A stretch of 64,000 nucleotides of DNA, taken from assembly GCA_024696615.1 (NCBI GenBank), contig JAILGS010000002.1, positions 33,128 to 97,127 on the forward strand. Direction: 5' to 3'. The notes beneath the pieces were generated by a model that was not told where the DNA came from, did not search any database, and worked only from the letters and a program-made list of their open reading frames with translations. The translations under genes and the position numbers were made by a program. This document shows positions 50,992 through 60,688 of the stretch, piece by piece; positions within the stretch are counted from its first letter, which is position 1, and the number at the start of each line of letters is the position of its first letter. Source of the stretch: Lachnospiraceae bacterium (GTDB lineage: Bacteria > Bacillota > Clostridia > Lachnospirales > Lachnospiraceae).

Positions 50992-52061
50992 TGGAGGAAG
51001 AACGCTTTATGAAGCATGGCGGGGAGCGGGATGGCAGCGCCATTTCCCATGATTTTTCTGTCAATTTAAATCCACTTGGTATGCCGGAAGGTTTGCGAAA
51101 ATCCCTGATTTGCGGGATGGATGGGGTGGAAGAATATCCGGATTATGATCAGACGAAGATGCGCAAGGCCATTGCAGACCTTGAGGGCGTATCCCCGGAG
51201 GAAGTGCTTGGGGGGAATGGTGCCAGTGAACTGCTTCTTGGGATTGTACATGCGATTTCTCCTAAAAAGGTGCTCTTAGTAAGGCCTTGTTTTATGGGGT
51301 ATGATCATGTCCTTCAAGCCCTGGAGGACTGTGAAATTCTTACCTATGAAACCAAAGCCGATCATCATTTTATCCTGCAGCAGGACTTTTTATCCGCCAT
51401 TACGCCGGAGGTGGACCTATGCATTCTAACAAGTCCCAATAATCCCAATGGTGCCTGCATTGCGCCATCATTAATGGAAGGGATTGTTTCACGCGCGGAG
51501 CAAATGCATTGTAAGCTCTTAGTGGATGAAACCTTTTTTCCTCTTTCCCTTGGTGGAGAAAGTTTCATCCCCCATATAAAGAATCACAACCATGTGATCG
51601 TACTTCGTGCTCTTACTAAAACCCTTGCGATTCCTGGACTTCGGGTGGGATATATGCTTGCTTGCCCTGAGTGGATTGGCCGGGTGCAAAGAAAACTTCC
51701 TGAATGGAATATGTCTTCTCTTGCCCAGCTTGCCTGTGTGGAAGGGGCGAAGATTTTAACTACCACGGATTATGGGAAGCGAACCCTGGAATGTATGGTA
51801 GAGGAACGTAAAGATTTTTTAGAAGTGTTAGAACGCCTGGGATTTTCTACCTTTCCAAGCGATACCATCTATGTGTTAGCAAGACATCCAAGGGGCCAGG
51901 AAATCTTTGAACAATTAAAAGAACGAGGAATTTTAGTGCGTTCCTGCAAGTCCATTACCGGACTGGATGGAACCTATTTACGGTTTGCCATCAAAAAAAA
52001 GGAGTGTCAGAAGTTTTTAGTAGAAGCGTTGGAGGAGATTGTGGATGGGCTTAAGAAGTGA
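50991..52061 (+). CDS. cobD: L-threonine-O-3-phosphate decarboxylase-like PLP aminotransferase
   Basis: KHGGERDGSAISHDFSVNLNPLGMPEGL; GGNGASELLLGIVHA; LTSPNNPNGACI; LRALTKTLAIPGLRVGY. Confidence 0.9.
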   Translation: MEEERFMKHGGERDGSAISHDFSVNLNPLGMPEGLRKSLICGMDGVEEYPDYDQTKMRKAIADLEGVSPEEVLGGNGASELLLGIVHAISPKKVLLVRPCFMGYDHVLQALEDCEILTYETKADHHFILQQDFLSAITPEVDLCILTSPNNPNGACIAPSLMEGIVSRAEQMHCKLLVDETFFPLSLGGESFIPHIKNHNHVIVLRALTKTLAIPGLRVGYMLACPEWIGRVQRKLPEWNMSSLAQLACVEGAKILTTTDYGKRTLECMVEERKDFLEVLERLGFSTFPSDTIYVLARHPRGQEIFEQLKERGILVRSCKSITGLDGTYLRFAIKKKECQKFLVEALEEIVDGLKK

Positions 52062-52716
52062 TTCAAGAATTGATCCAAGAATTGAAGTGATTGCACCCAT
52101 GGAAATTGAAGCAAGGAGCTTTGCCATCATTACGGAAGAATTAGAGAAGAAAGAGATTGTAATTCCTAAGGAGGCTGGCTTTTTTATTAAACGAGCGATT
52201 CATACCACGGCGGATTTTGATTATGCCACCACCTTAACCTATTCCAAGGGAGCCATAGAAACCCTCGCATCCCTTTTAAAAAATGGTGCTGATATCGTGA
52301 CAGATACCAATATGGGACTTTCCGGAATTAATAAGAAGGTGTTAGCAGAATACGGGGGAAGTGTGCATTGTTTTATGGCGGATGAGGATGTGGCTAAGGA
52401 AGCTAAGGAGCGGGGCGTTACCAGAGCGGTGGTGAGTATGGAACGAGCTTCGAAGTTATCCAAGGATGTGGTATTTGCCATCGGAAATGCTCCTACTGCC
52501 TTACTTGAACTTCATCGCATGTATCAGGAGCAGAGCTTTCTTCCGAAATTTATTATTGGAGTTCCTGTGGGATTTGTGAATGTGGAAATTGCTAAGGAAC
52601 TGATTATGGAAACTAAAATCCCCTATCTCATTAACCGGGGGCGTAAGGGGGGGAGTAATGTGGCCGCCGCCCTATGTAACGCATTCCTTTATGAGATAAA
52701 AAAGGGAAATTTATAA
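52045..52716 (+). CDS. cbiC: Precorrin-8X methylmutase (cobalt-precorrin-8 methylmutase)
   Basis: PMEIEARSFAIITEEL; IKRAIHTTADFDYATTLTYS; GNAPTALLEL; GVPVGFVNVEIAKE. Confidence 0.94.
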   Translation: MGLRSDSRIDPRIEVIAPMEIEARSFAIITEELEKKEIVIPKEAGFFIKRAIHTTADFDYATTLTYSKGAIETLASLLKNGADIVTDTNMGLSGINKKVLAEYGGSVHCFMADEDVAKEAKERGVTRAVVSMERASKLSKDVVFAIGNAPTALLELHRMYQEQSFLPKFIIGVPVGFVNVEIAKELIMETKIPYLINRGRKGGSNVAAALCNAFLYEIKKGNL

Positions 52717-52749
52717 TCATAACCTCATGTTTTAGAAAGGAGGCGGCAT

Positions 52750-53880
52750 ATGGAACTTCGCCATGGATTTACCACAGGAAGTTGTAGTGCAGCGGCAGCA
52801 AAGGCAGCAACCTATATGCTGCTTACGAAAAAAAATATAGAAACCATTCGAATTTTAACTCCAAAAAAAATTCCCTATGAGGCACAGCTCCTGGATCTTA
52901 CCCGGGGAGAGGATTTCGTATCCTGTGGAGTTAGGAAGGACGGGGGAGATGACGTGGATGTTACCACGGGAGCCGTGGTGTATGCGAAAGTGCGCCTCCT
53001 TTCTGATTTTCAAGGAAAAGTTTGGATTGATGGTGGAGAAGGCGTGGGAAGAGTTACTAAGCCTGGATTAAATCAACCCGTGGGAAGTGCCGCGATTAAT
53101 AGCACTCCCCGAGCCATGATTGAAGAAAATGTGCGGGAAATTTTAGATCTTTTTGAGGAAGAACGGAGTGTGGAAGTGATCATTTCCGTTCCCGGCGGGG
53201 AGGAAATTGCTAAGAAAACCTATAATCCCCGGTTTGGAGTGATGGGAGGAATCTCCATCCTTGGAACTACGGGAATTGTGATGCCCATGAGTAATGACGC
53301 GCTTTTAGAGACCATCGAAGTGGAATTAAAACAGCTACATACCTTAGGAGTTTGCGACCTTGTGATCGCTCCTGGAAATTATGGCATGGATTTTATGAAG
53401 GAAACCTATGGTTATTCCTTGGATCATGCAGTAAAATGCTCGAATTTTATCGGGGATACCCTGGAGATGGCAGCAAGTATCGGCTTTTCGCGGGTGCTTT
53501 TATGTGGGCATATTGGAAAACTCATTAAACTGTCCGGCGGCATGTGGAACACCCATTCCAAATGCGGGGATTGCCGCATGGAATTAATGGTGGCGGCAGG
53601 ACTTTCCGCCGGCATGTCCCCCGAACACTTAAAGCAAATGTTAAACTGTGTATCCACGGTGGCGGCCTATGATCTGGTAAAAGAAGCGGGCGTGGAAAAA
53701 GAGTTTATGGAATATGTGATGAAAAAAATCGCTTCCTTCTTAGAACGAAAAGTGGGGGGAAGATATGAAATTGAATGCATGGTCTATTCTAATGAAGAGG
53801 GACTTCTTGGTTGTACGAAGGGGGCCATTGCCTTATTAGAAGAAATCCGGGCCAAGGAAGCGAAAGAAGAACTTCCCTAG
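52750..53880 (+). CDS. cbiD: Cobalt-precorrin-5B C1-methyltransferase
   Basis: LRHGFTTGSCSAAAAKAA; VRKDGGDDVDVTTGA; GILGTTGIVMPMS-type segment (GISILGTTGIVMPMSNDAL). Confidence 0.95.
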   Translation: MELRHGFTTGSCSAAAAKAATYMLLTKKNIETIRILTPKKIPYEAQLLDLTRGEDFVSCGVRKDGGDDVDVTTGAVVYAKVRLLSDFQGKVWIDGGEGVGRVTKPGLNQPVGSAAINSTPRAMIEENVREILDLFEEERSVEVIISVPGGEEIAKKTYNPRFGVMGGISILGTTGIVMPMSNDALLETIEVELKQLHTLGVCDLVIAPGNYGMDFMKETYGYSLDHAVKCSNFIGDTLEMAASIGFSRVLLCGHIGKLIKLSGGMWNTHSKCGDCRMELMVAAGLSAGMSPEHLKQMLNCVSTVAAYDLVKEAGVEKEFMEYVMKKIASFLERKVGGRYEIECMVYSNEEGLLGCTKGAIALLEEIRAKEAKEELP

Positions 53881-53921
53881 AGGAAGTTTCATGGAAAATC
53901 AGGATGGAGGGGAAAGTGCGG

Positions 53922-54737
53922 ATGAAAAATCAAAGAAATGAAGGGATGAAAGAACCAAAAAATACCGGATGCGTTCATTTTGTGGGGGCGGGGCCGGGAG
54001 CTGTAGATCTAATCACCCTTCGTGGAAAGAGCTATTTAGAAGAAGCGGATGTAATTATCTATGCCGGTTCCTTAGTAAATCCAGAATTACTTTCCTTTGC
54101 AAAGAAGGATGCCAGGATACATAATAGCGCCACCATGACCTTGGAAGAAGTCCTTGGGGTGATGGAAGAAGCCTGTAAAAAAGGGGAAAGGGTGGTGCGT
54201 CTGCACACGGGGGATCCAAGTATTTATGGTGCCATCAAAGAACAGATGGATGCTTTAGATCAGATGTCCATTCCCTATGATTGTTGTCCGGGGGTCTCTG
54301 CAGCCTTTGGTGCAGCAAGTTCCCTGTGTTTAGAATATACCCTTCCTGGAATTTCCCAGTCCTTAGTTCTTACCCGCATGGCGGGAAAAACCAAAGTTCC
54401 ACCTAAAGAGGAGATTCGCCTGTGGGCCAAGCATCAAAGTACCATGGCCATCTATCTTAGTACCTCCCTGTTAGAAGAATTGTGTGAACAGTTAGTAGAG
54501 GGTGGGTATTCCAAAGATACTCCTGCAGCCATTGTCTATAAAGCCACCTGGCCGGAAGAAGAGGCCTATGTGGGAACCATTGGGAACTTAGTGAGTTTAG
54601 CCAGGGAACATGGAATAAAAAAAACAGCACTGATTTTAGTGGGGGAGGTAATTTCCACCTCCCATTATGAAAAATCCAAATTATATGATGCCACCTTTTC
54701 TACAGAATACCGGATGGCTAAAACGGAGGACATATGA
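53922..54737 (+). CDS. cbiF: Cobalt-precorrin-4 methyltransferase
   Basis: VHFVGAGPGAVDLITLRGKSYLEEADVIIYAGSLVNPELL; HTGDPSIYGAIKEQMD; LTRMAGKTKVP. Confidence 0.95.
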   Translation: MKNQRNEGMKEPKNTGCVHFVGAGPGAVDLITLRGKSYLEEADVIIYAGSLVNPELLSFAKKDARIHNSATMTLEEVLGVMEEACKKGERVVRLHTGDPSIYGAIKEQMDALDQMSIPYDCCPGVSAAFGAASSLCLEYTLPGISQSLVLTRMAGKTKVPPKEEIRLWAKHQSTMAIYLSTSLLEELCEQLVEGGYSKDTPAAIVYKATWPEEEAYVGTIGNLVSLAREHGIKKTALILVGEVISTSHYEKSKLYDATFSTEYRMAKTEDI

Positions 54738-55777
54738 TTATACGGATTATGGCATTTACTAACGAAGGGAAAAAACTTGCAAGCCGCATGAAAGATTTAT
54801 GGACGAATCATGTGGTGGAAGTTTTTGATGGAACAATCCCAAGAACGGAATGGGTGAAAGAAGGATTTGACCTTAGAATTCCCATGGTATTTATCGGGGC
54901 CTGTGGTATTGCAGTGCGAACCATTGCTCCCTTTTTACAGGATAAATTAACGGATCCAGCCATCCTTGTAATGGATGAAGCGGGGGAATATGTGATTCCA
55001 ATTCTCTCCGGTCATGTGGGGGGCGCCAATGCTCTTTCTAGGGAAGTGGAAGCTCTTATGGGGGCAAAGCCGGTGATTACCACGGCCACGGATGTGCAGA
55101 AGAAATGTGCGATGGATGTGATTGCAAGAAAGAATGGTTTTCGCATTGTGAATCGCAGTCAGATTGCGGTGGTGGCTAAAAAAGCATTGGAAGGATATCC
55201 TATCAAACTCCTTTTATGCGATGGGATTACTGTAAAAGAACCTGTGCCGGAGGGGATTATGTGTTTCTTAGAACAGGACCATGCAGGGGGCTGTAAGGAT
55301 ATGGATGTGATCCTGTGTCAAACGATTCCTGAGGGGGATTTTTTAGCAGGAAAGAATGCTCCTTTGGTATTACAACATCAGGAGCTGATTCTTGGCATTG
55401 GCTGTAAGAAGGGCACGGTGCGGGAAGCAATCGATACCCTGGTTTTGGAAGCATTAAGTAATATTTCTTCTTCCATGGATGCGGTGGCGGGGATTGCCAC
55501 CATTGATTTAAAGAAAAGGGAATATGGACTCTTAGCCTTTGGTCAGTCTTATGGGAAGGATATTTATACATATGATGCCGAGACGTTAAAAGCGGTTTCT
55601 GGCACATTTGCAGAGTCCAAGTTCGTGGAAGAAATTACCGGGGTTGGCAATGTGTGCGAGCGTGCGGCGCTAAAAGCTGCGGGTGAGGGTGCCATGCTAA
55701 TAAGTCCAAAACTTGCTAAGAATGGAGTTACCGTAGCAATTGCAAGAAGAAAGGGTAGGATTGAAACATGGGAGTAA
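54734..55777 (+). CDS. cbiG: Cobalamin biosynthesis protein CbiG
   Basis: PMVFIGACGIAVRTIAPFLQDKLTDPAILVMDEAGEYVIPILSGHVGGANALSREV; GIGCKKGT. Confidence 0.94.
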   Translation: MIIRIMAFTNEGKKLASRMKDLWTNHVVEVFDGTIPRTEWVKEGFDLRIPMVFIGACGIAVRTIAPFLQDKLTDPAILVMDEAGEYVIPILSGHVGGANALSREVEALMGAKPVITTATDVQKKCAMDVIARKNGFRIVNRSQIAVVAKKALEGYPIKLLLCDGITVKEPVPEGIMCFLEQDHAGGCKDMDVILCQTIPEGDFLAGKNAPLVLQHQELILGIGCKKGTVREAIDTLVLEALSNISSSMDAVAGIATIDLKKREYGLLAFGQSYGKDIYTYDAETLKAVSGTFAESKFVEEITGVGNVCERAALKAAGEGAMLISPKLAKNGVTVAIARRKGRIETWE

Positions 55778-56499
55778 TCTATATTCTTGGTATGGGGCCG
55801 GGAAGTGCGGAGTATTTTACGGAGCAAATGAAGCGAGCCGTGGATGATAGTGACCTAATCATCGGATATACCGTCTATGTGGATTTATTAAAGAAGGCCT
55901 ATCCGGACAAAATCTATGAAAGTACGGGAATGAAGCAGGAATTAAATCGCTGCCGTCTGGCATATGAGCGGGCGCTGGAAGGAAAAAATGTAGCCTTGAT
56001 CTGCAGTGGGGATGCGGGAGTGTATGGCATGGCAAGTCCCATGTATGAGCTTTTACCGGAGTATCCGGGGGTGGAACTCGTGGTGATCCCTGGCATTACA
56101 GCGGCGCTAAGTGGGGCTGCGATTCTTGGGGCACCGGTGAATCATGATTTTTGTCTGATTAGTTTAAGTGATCTATTAACTCCCTTAGAACAGATTAAAA
56201 AGCGGCTTAAAGCGGCAGTGTTTGGGAATTTTGTGGTGGTATTATATAATCCGGCCTCCCATCATCGAAAGGATTATTTAAAACGTGCAGTGGAATATAT
56301 GATGGAAGAGGGTGCAAGTCCGGACCTTGCCTGCGGTTATGTGGAACGCATTGGGCGAGAAGGGGAGCATGGTGTCATCTGTACCTTGGAGGAATTAAAG
56401 GATGCACCGGTGAATATGTTTACCACAGTATTTATTGGAAATTCGGAAAGTTATCATAGCCAGGGAAAATTAATTACCAAGAGAGGGTATCATGAGTGA
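55768..56499 (+). CDS. cbiH: Precorrin-3B C17-methyltransferase CbiH
   Basis: IYILGMGPGSAEYFTEQMKRAVDDSDLIIGYTVYVDLL; CSGDAGVYGMASPMYEL; ALSGAAILGAPVNHDF. Confidence 0.94.
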   Translation: MGVIYILGMGPGSAEYFTEQMKRAVDDSDLIIGYTVYVDLLKKAYPDKIYESTGMKQELNRCRLAYERALEGKNVALICSGDAGVYGMASPMYELLPEYPGVELVVIPGITAALSGAAILGAPVNHDFCLISLSDLLTPLEQIKKRLKAAVFGNFVVVLYNPASHHRKDYLKRAVEYMMEEGASPDLACGYVERIGREGEHGVICTLEELKDAPVNMFTTVFIGNSESYHSQGKLITKRGYHE

Positions 56500-58582
56500 G
56501 ATTCTAATCTTTGCAGGAACCACGGAGGGACGGGAAATTGCCAAATTTCTAAGTGATCGAAGGGTTCCCTGTGATGTATGTGTGGCAACAGAATATGGGG
56601 AACAGGTGATGGAGCATCTTCCTTTCGTTACCCTTCATCAGGGACGATTGGATTGTGGTGGCATGGAGGAATTGTATCAAAACTGTGGAACCAAACTGGT
56701 GATTGATGCCACCCATCCCTATGCCAGCGTGGTAACAAAGACGATTCTTGACAGTGTAACAAGGACTGATATTTCCTATCTTCGTCTTCTTCGGAAAGCC
56801 GAGGAGGATTTTTGCTATGAGCAAATGAGCTATTATCAGGATGTTTCTGCCTGTGTGATGGCCCTGTCCCAGTGTGAGGGAAATATTCTTCTTACTACGG
56901 GAAGTAAGGATTTATCCCAGTTTACCAAGCTGGAAGAAGTAAAGAAGCGAATCTATGCAAGAATTCTTCCAGGGATGGAAAGTCTGGAACTTGCCTATGG
57001 GGCGGGACTTTCTGGAAAGCAGATTTTAGCGCTTCAGGGGCCGTTTTCTAAGGATATGAACCTTGCCATGTTACGTCAATATCATATTGCACATTTGGTA
57101 ACGAAGGACAGTGGGAAAGAAGGCGGCGTGGATGAAAAAATCCTTGCTGCTAAGGAACTTGGAATTCGGGTGCATTGCATCCGTAGACCGAAGGAAGGGG
57201 CACAGTGCACCTATTCTTTGGAAGAAGTGAAGGAATATCTGGAACATTGGTACTTGGCGAGGGAAGGGGAGCGTATGGAATTAACCAAGGAACAGGAAGG
57301 AATAAAGCGGATTTCTTTGATAGGAATCGGCTGCGGAAATCCAAGTCTTCTTACCTTAGAAGCCAAGCAATGTATCGAAGAAGCGGATGTGGTGATTGGA
57401 GCAAGACGAATGCTGGATTCCATGCGCCCATATCTACGGGGAAGCATGAGGGTTGCATATATTGCCAAGGACATTGTTAAGGCCTTGATGGAAGAAAAAG
57501 GAAAGATTGCGATTCTTTTTTCCGGGGATTCTGGCTTTTATAGTGGTTGTTTTTTGGCTTCCCAAGGGATTCAGGAAGCCATGGAAGAGGGAAAAATTCC
57601 CCCATGTAAGGTGGAGATTTTGCCAGGAATTTCTTCTTTGTCCTATTTTTCCGCAAAGCTTGGAATTCCTTATCAGGATGCTCTCATTCTAAGTCTTCAT
57701 GGCACGGAGCCTGAAGTATGGAGAAGGAAGTTAGAAGAAGGAATTGCTTCCTGGAAGATGGGGGAGGAGAGCTTTCATAAAATCTTTTTCCTTACTTCCT
57801 CCGGGGAGGATGTGACCAATATTCAAGTTGCCCTCAGGGAACTTGGCATGGAAGAGGATGCCAAAGTCCATGTGGGATATCAATTATCCTATCCGGAAGA
57901 GGAGATTACCTGCCATCCCTTAAAGGAGGACTGGATCCCTCATTCCACAGGACTCTATGTGGGAATGATTGTGGGAAGAATGAAAGCCTCTTGCAGGGAC
58001 AAAGGCGTTTTGGTTCCTTCCCTGGAAGATCATCAACTGTTACGGGACAAGGTTCCCATGACCAAGGAAGAAATTCGAATGATTTCTGTCAGTCGCCTGG
58101 GGGTAAAGAAGGGGGATGTGGTCTATGATATCGGTTCTGGAACCGGTTCCATCTCCGTGCAACTGGGACTTTTATCCTCATCCCTTACCATCTATGCCAT
58201 GGAAGGTAAGAAGGAAGCGGTTTCTTTAACGAAAGAGAATGTGAAGAAATTTGGCTTAACCAATGTGCATGTGGTGGAAGGAATGGCACCGGAGGCTTTC
58301 GCTGACTTACCGGTGGCGGATGCAGCTTTTATTGGAGGAAGTCGCGGAAAATTAGGAGAAATTCTAAGTGCTTTACGAAGTCAAAATCCTCATATGCGTA
58401 TTGTTGTGAATGCAGTGAGTTTAGAAACCATGGGCAAGATGCAGGAATTATTAAAAACTCTACCCCACAAAGATTTATCCATATCCCAGGTGGCAGTTAC
58501 GGGAATCCGTTCCCTGGGGGAACATCAACTTTTAGATGCCAATAATCCAGTGTGGATCTATGCCTTTACTTTGGCAGGATAA
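56492..58582 (+). CDS. Triple fusion CbiJ-CbiE-CbiT
   Basis: LIFAGTTEGREIAKFL (CbiJ); ISLIGIGCGNPSLLTLEAKQCIEEADVVIGARRML (CbiE); DKVPMTKEEIRMISVSRLGVKKGDVVYDIGSGTGSISVQLG (CbiT). Confidence 0.93.
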   Translation: MSEILIFAGTTEGREIAKFLSDRRVPCDVCVATEYGEQVMEHLPFVTLHQGRLDCGGMEELYQNCGTKLVIDATHPYASVVTKTILDSVTRTDISYLRLLRKAEEDFCYEQMSYYQDVSACVMALSQCEGNILLTTGSKDLSQFTKLEEVKKRIYARILPGMESLELAYGAGLSGKQILALQGPFSKDMNLAMLRQYHIAHLVTKDSGKEGGVDEKILAAKELGIRVHCIRRPKEGAQCTYSLEEVKEYLEHWYLAREGERMELTKEQEGIKRISLIGIGCGNPSLLTLEAKQCIEEADVVIGARRMLDSMRPYLRGSMRVAYIAKDIVKALMEEKGKIAILFSGDSGFYSGCFLASQGIQEAMEEGKIPPCKVEILPGISSLSYFSAKLGIPYQDALILSLHGTEPEVWRRKLEEGIASWKMGEESFHKIFFLTSSGEDVTNIQVALRELGMEEDAKVHVGYQLSYPEEEITCHPLKEDWIPHSTGLYVGMIVGRMKASCRDKGVLVPSLEDHQLLRDKVPMTKEEIRMISVSRLGVKKGDVVYDIGSGTGSISVQLGLLSSSLTIYAMEGKKEAVSLTKENVKKFGLTNVHVVEGMAPEAFADLPVADAAFIGGSRGKLGEILSALRSQNPHMRIVVNAVSLETMGKMQELLKTLPHKDLSISQVAVTGIRSLGEHQLLDANNPVWIYAFTLAG

Positions 58583-58599
58583 GAATAAGGGAGGATGCA

Positions 58600-60009
58600 A
58601 TGTCGAAGGACTTTATGATTGCAGCTACGGGAAGTGGCTGTGGGAAAACCACCATAACCTGTGCCCTGTTAGGAGCCATACAAGAACTTGGATATTCGGT
58701 TCGCTCCTTTAAATGTGGCCCGGACTATATTGATCCCATGTTCCATACCAAGGTTCTTGGGATTCCTTCGAGAAATTTAGATCTCTTCTTTACGGATGAG
58801 AAGGGTGTCAGGGCTCTCTATGAGCGGGATGCTTCGAAGTATGAGGTGAGTGTGGTGGAAGGAGTAATGGGATTATATGATGGAATGCATCCATCCTCCC
58901 CGCAGGCTTCCTCCTATGACCTTGCAAGAAGCCTGGATCTTCCCATACTTCTTGTGGTGGATTGTAAGGGCATGGGGCGTTCCCTTCTTTCCGTAATCAA
59001 AGGTTTTTTAGCAGATGATTTGGATGGTCGCATTGGGGGAGTCTTTTTAAATCGAATTTCTCCGAACTATTATGAAACCATTGCACCCATTATTACCAAA
59101 GAACTCTCCCTCCCTGTGCTTGGATACCTTCCGGTCCTTAAGGATTATGATTGTCAGAGCCGCTACCTTGGTTTAAAACTACCGGAAGAAATTCCGGGGA
59201 TTCGTTGGAAATTCCAGGATCTTTCCAGGAAACTGATGGAATATACGGATGTTTCCAGAATGCTTAACATACTAGAAGCACATAGCGACAAGAAGGGGAA
59301 GGAGTCACTAGAATCCAAGGAAATACTTGAATCCAAGGAAGTCCCCTTCGTAAATCCATCCTTTCCTCCAGTTTTGATTGGAGTAGCCAGGGATGAGGCT
59401 TTTTGTTTTTATTACGAAGATAACCTTCGCTTGCTAGAAGAAGCGGGAGCAAAACTTGTGGAATTTTCCCCACTGCGGGATGATAAGCTCCCTTCTGGTA
59501 TTTCCGGTCTTCTTCTTGGAGGCGGGTATCCGGAACTGCATGCCAGCGCTTTAGCTTCTAACACCTCCATGAAACAGGAGATTTTTTCCCTTCTTCAACA
59601 GGGCCTTCCTTCCTTAGCAGAATGCGGGGGATACATGTATCTTCATGAGGCCATGGAAGATGAGCATGGGGAAAGTTATCCCATGGTTTCCATCCTTCCT
59701 GGCAAATGTGTGAACCGGGGAAAATTAGTTCGCTTTGGATATGTAACATTGGAAGAGAAGGAGAAACGTTTCTTAACAGCGGGAGAACATTCCTGTATGA
59801 AGGGGCATGAATTTCATTATTATGATGATACAATTCCCGGAGAGGATGTACTTAGTACGAAGCCGGTAACGTTAAAATCCTGGTCTTCTTCCTATGTGAA
59901 CGAGAATCACTGGTGGGGGTGGACACATTTGTACTATCCATCCAATCCGGAGTTTGTCACAGCATTCATCCAGGCCTGTAGGAGGTGGCGCGATGGAGAA
60001 TTCTCATAA
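58600..60009 (+). CDS. cbiA: Cobyrinate a,c-diamide synthase
   Basis: MIAATGSGCGKTTITCALLGAI; SFKCGPDYIDPMFH; GLLLGGGYPELHA; AECGGYMYLHEAM. Confidence 0.95.
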   Translation: MSKDFMIAATGSGCGKTTITCALLGAIQELGYSVRSFKCGPDYIDPMFHTKVLGIPSRNLDLFFTDEKGVRALYERDASKYEVSVVEGVMGLYDGMHPSSPQASSYDLARSLDLPILLVVDCKGMGRSLLSVIKGFLADDLDGRIGGVFLNRISPNYYETIAPIITKELSLPVLGYLPVLKDYDCQSRYLGLKLPEEIPGIRWKFQDLSRKLMEYTDVSRMLNILEAHSDKKGKESLESKEILESKEVPFVNPSFPPVLIGVARDEAFCFYYEDNLRLLEEAGAKLVEFSPLRDDKLPSGISGLLLGGGYPELHASALASNTSMKQEIFSLLQQGLPSLAECGGYMYLHEAMEDEHGESYPMVSILPGKCVNRGKLVRFGYVTLEEKEKRFLTAGEHSCMKGHEFHYYDDTIPGEDVLSTKPVTLKSWSSSYVNENHWWGWTHLYYPSNPEFVTAFIQACRRWRDGEFS

Positions 60010-60229
60010 ATATTTTGAAAATAGGGACTGTAAGTACTATCCCTGTCATAAGGGAATGGAACATATGAATTGTATGTTTTGCTATTGTCCGTTGTATCAT
60101 TTGGAGCATTGTCCGGGAAATCCTAAGTGGATCGAAAAGGGGGAGAAAAAGATTAAAAGCTGTGTCAATTGCACTTTTCCCCATGATCCGGCCAATTATG
60201 ACAAGGTGATGGAAGCATTAAAAAAATAG
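59993..60229 (+). CDS. Cysteine-rich small domain protein associated with cobalamin genes
   Basis: MENSHKYFENRDCKYYPCHKGMEHMNCMFCYCPLYHLEHCPGNPKW...KSCVNCTFPHDPANYD; nine Cys. Confidence 0.8.
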   Translation: MENSHKYFENRDCKYYPCHKGMEHMNCMFCYCPLYHLEHCPGNPKWIEKGEKKIKSCVNCTFPHDPANYDKVMEALKK

Positions 60230-60247
60230 TATTTATCAATGAATTCC

Positions 60248-60279
60248 GGGGAACTTCCAAAAAAGAAGTTCCCTTTTTG
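60248..60279 (+). terminator. Intrinsic terminator ending the cobalamin cluster
   Basis: GGGAACTTC...GAAGTTCCC + T5. Confidence 0.85.
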
Positions 60280-60383
60280 ATGTTTTTATTAAATTTTTCT
60301 TGACCTTTTAAAAAAAACAGTTATTCTATTAGATGTACGTAAATGCGAGATTTAAGTTAATTATAACTAACGGAGAAAGAACT

Positions 60384-60599
60384 ATGACACTCAATGATGC
60401 AGAATTAGGAAAAGAATATCTAATCAAAGATCTAAAGTTAGATGGAGATGAAGATCTTCAGTCTTTTTTATTTTCTTTAGGATGCTATAGCGGAGAGAAG
60501 ATTACTGTAGTGGATAAGCACAAGAATTTAGTGGTATCCATTAAGGACGCTCGCTATAACATTGATCCGGATTTGGCAGACGTGATTGTAATCGAATAA
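60384..60599 (+). CDS. feoA: FeoA domain protein
   Basis: MTLNDAELGKEYLIKDLKLDGDEDLQSFLFSLGCYSGEKITVVDKHKNLVVSIKDARYNIDPDLADVIVIE. Confidence 0.88.
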   Translation: MTLNDAELGKEYLIKDLKLDGDEDLQSFLFSLGCYSGEKITVVDKHKNLVVSIKDARYNIDPDLADVIVIE

Positions 60600-60688
60600 T
60601 CACATCGTCATGTGAATTTCACCAATAAGAAAAGTATTCAAAGAACTATGTGTCGATTATAGAATGCGCAAGCATTTTTATAATACAT

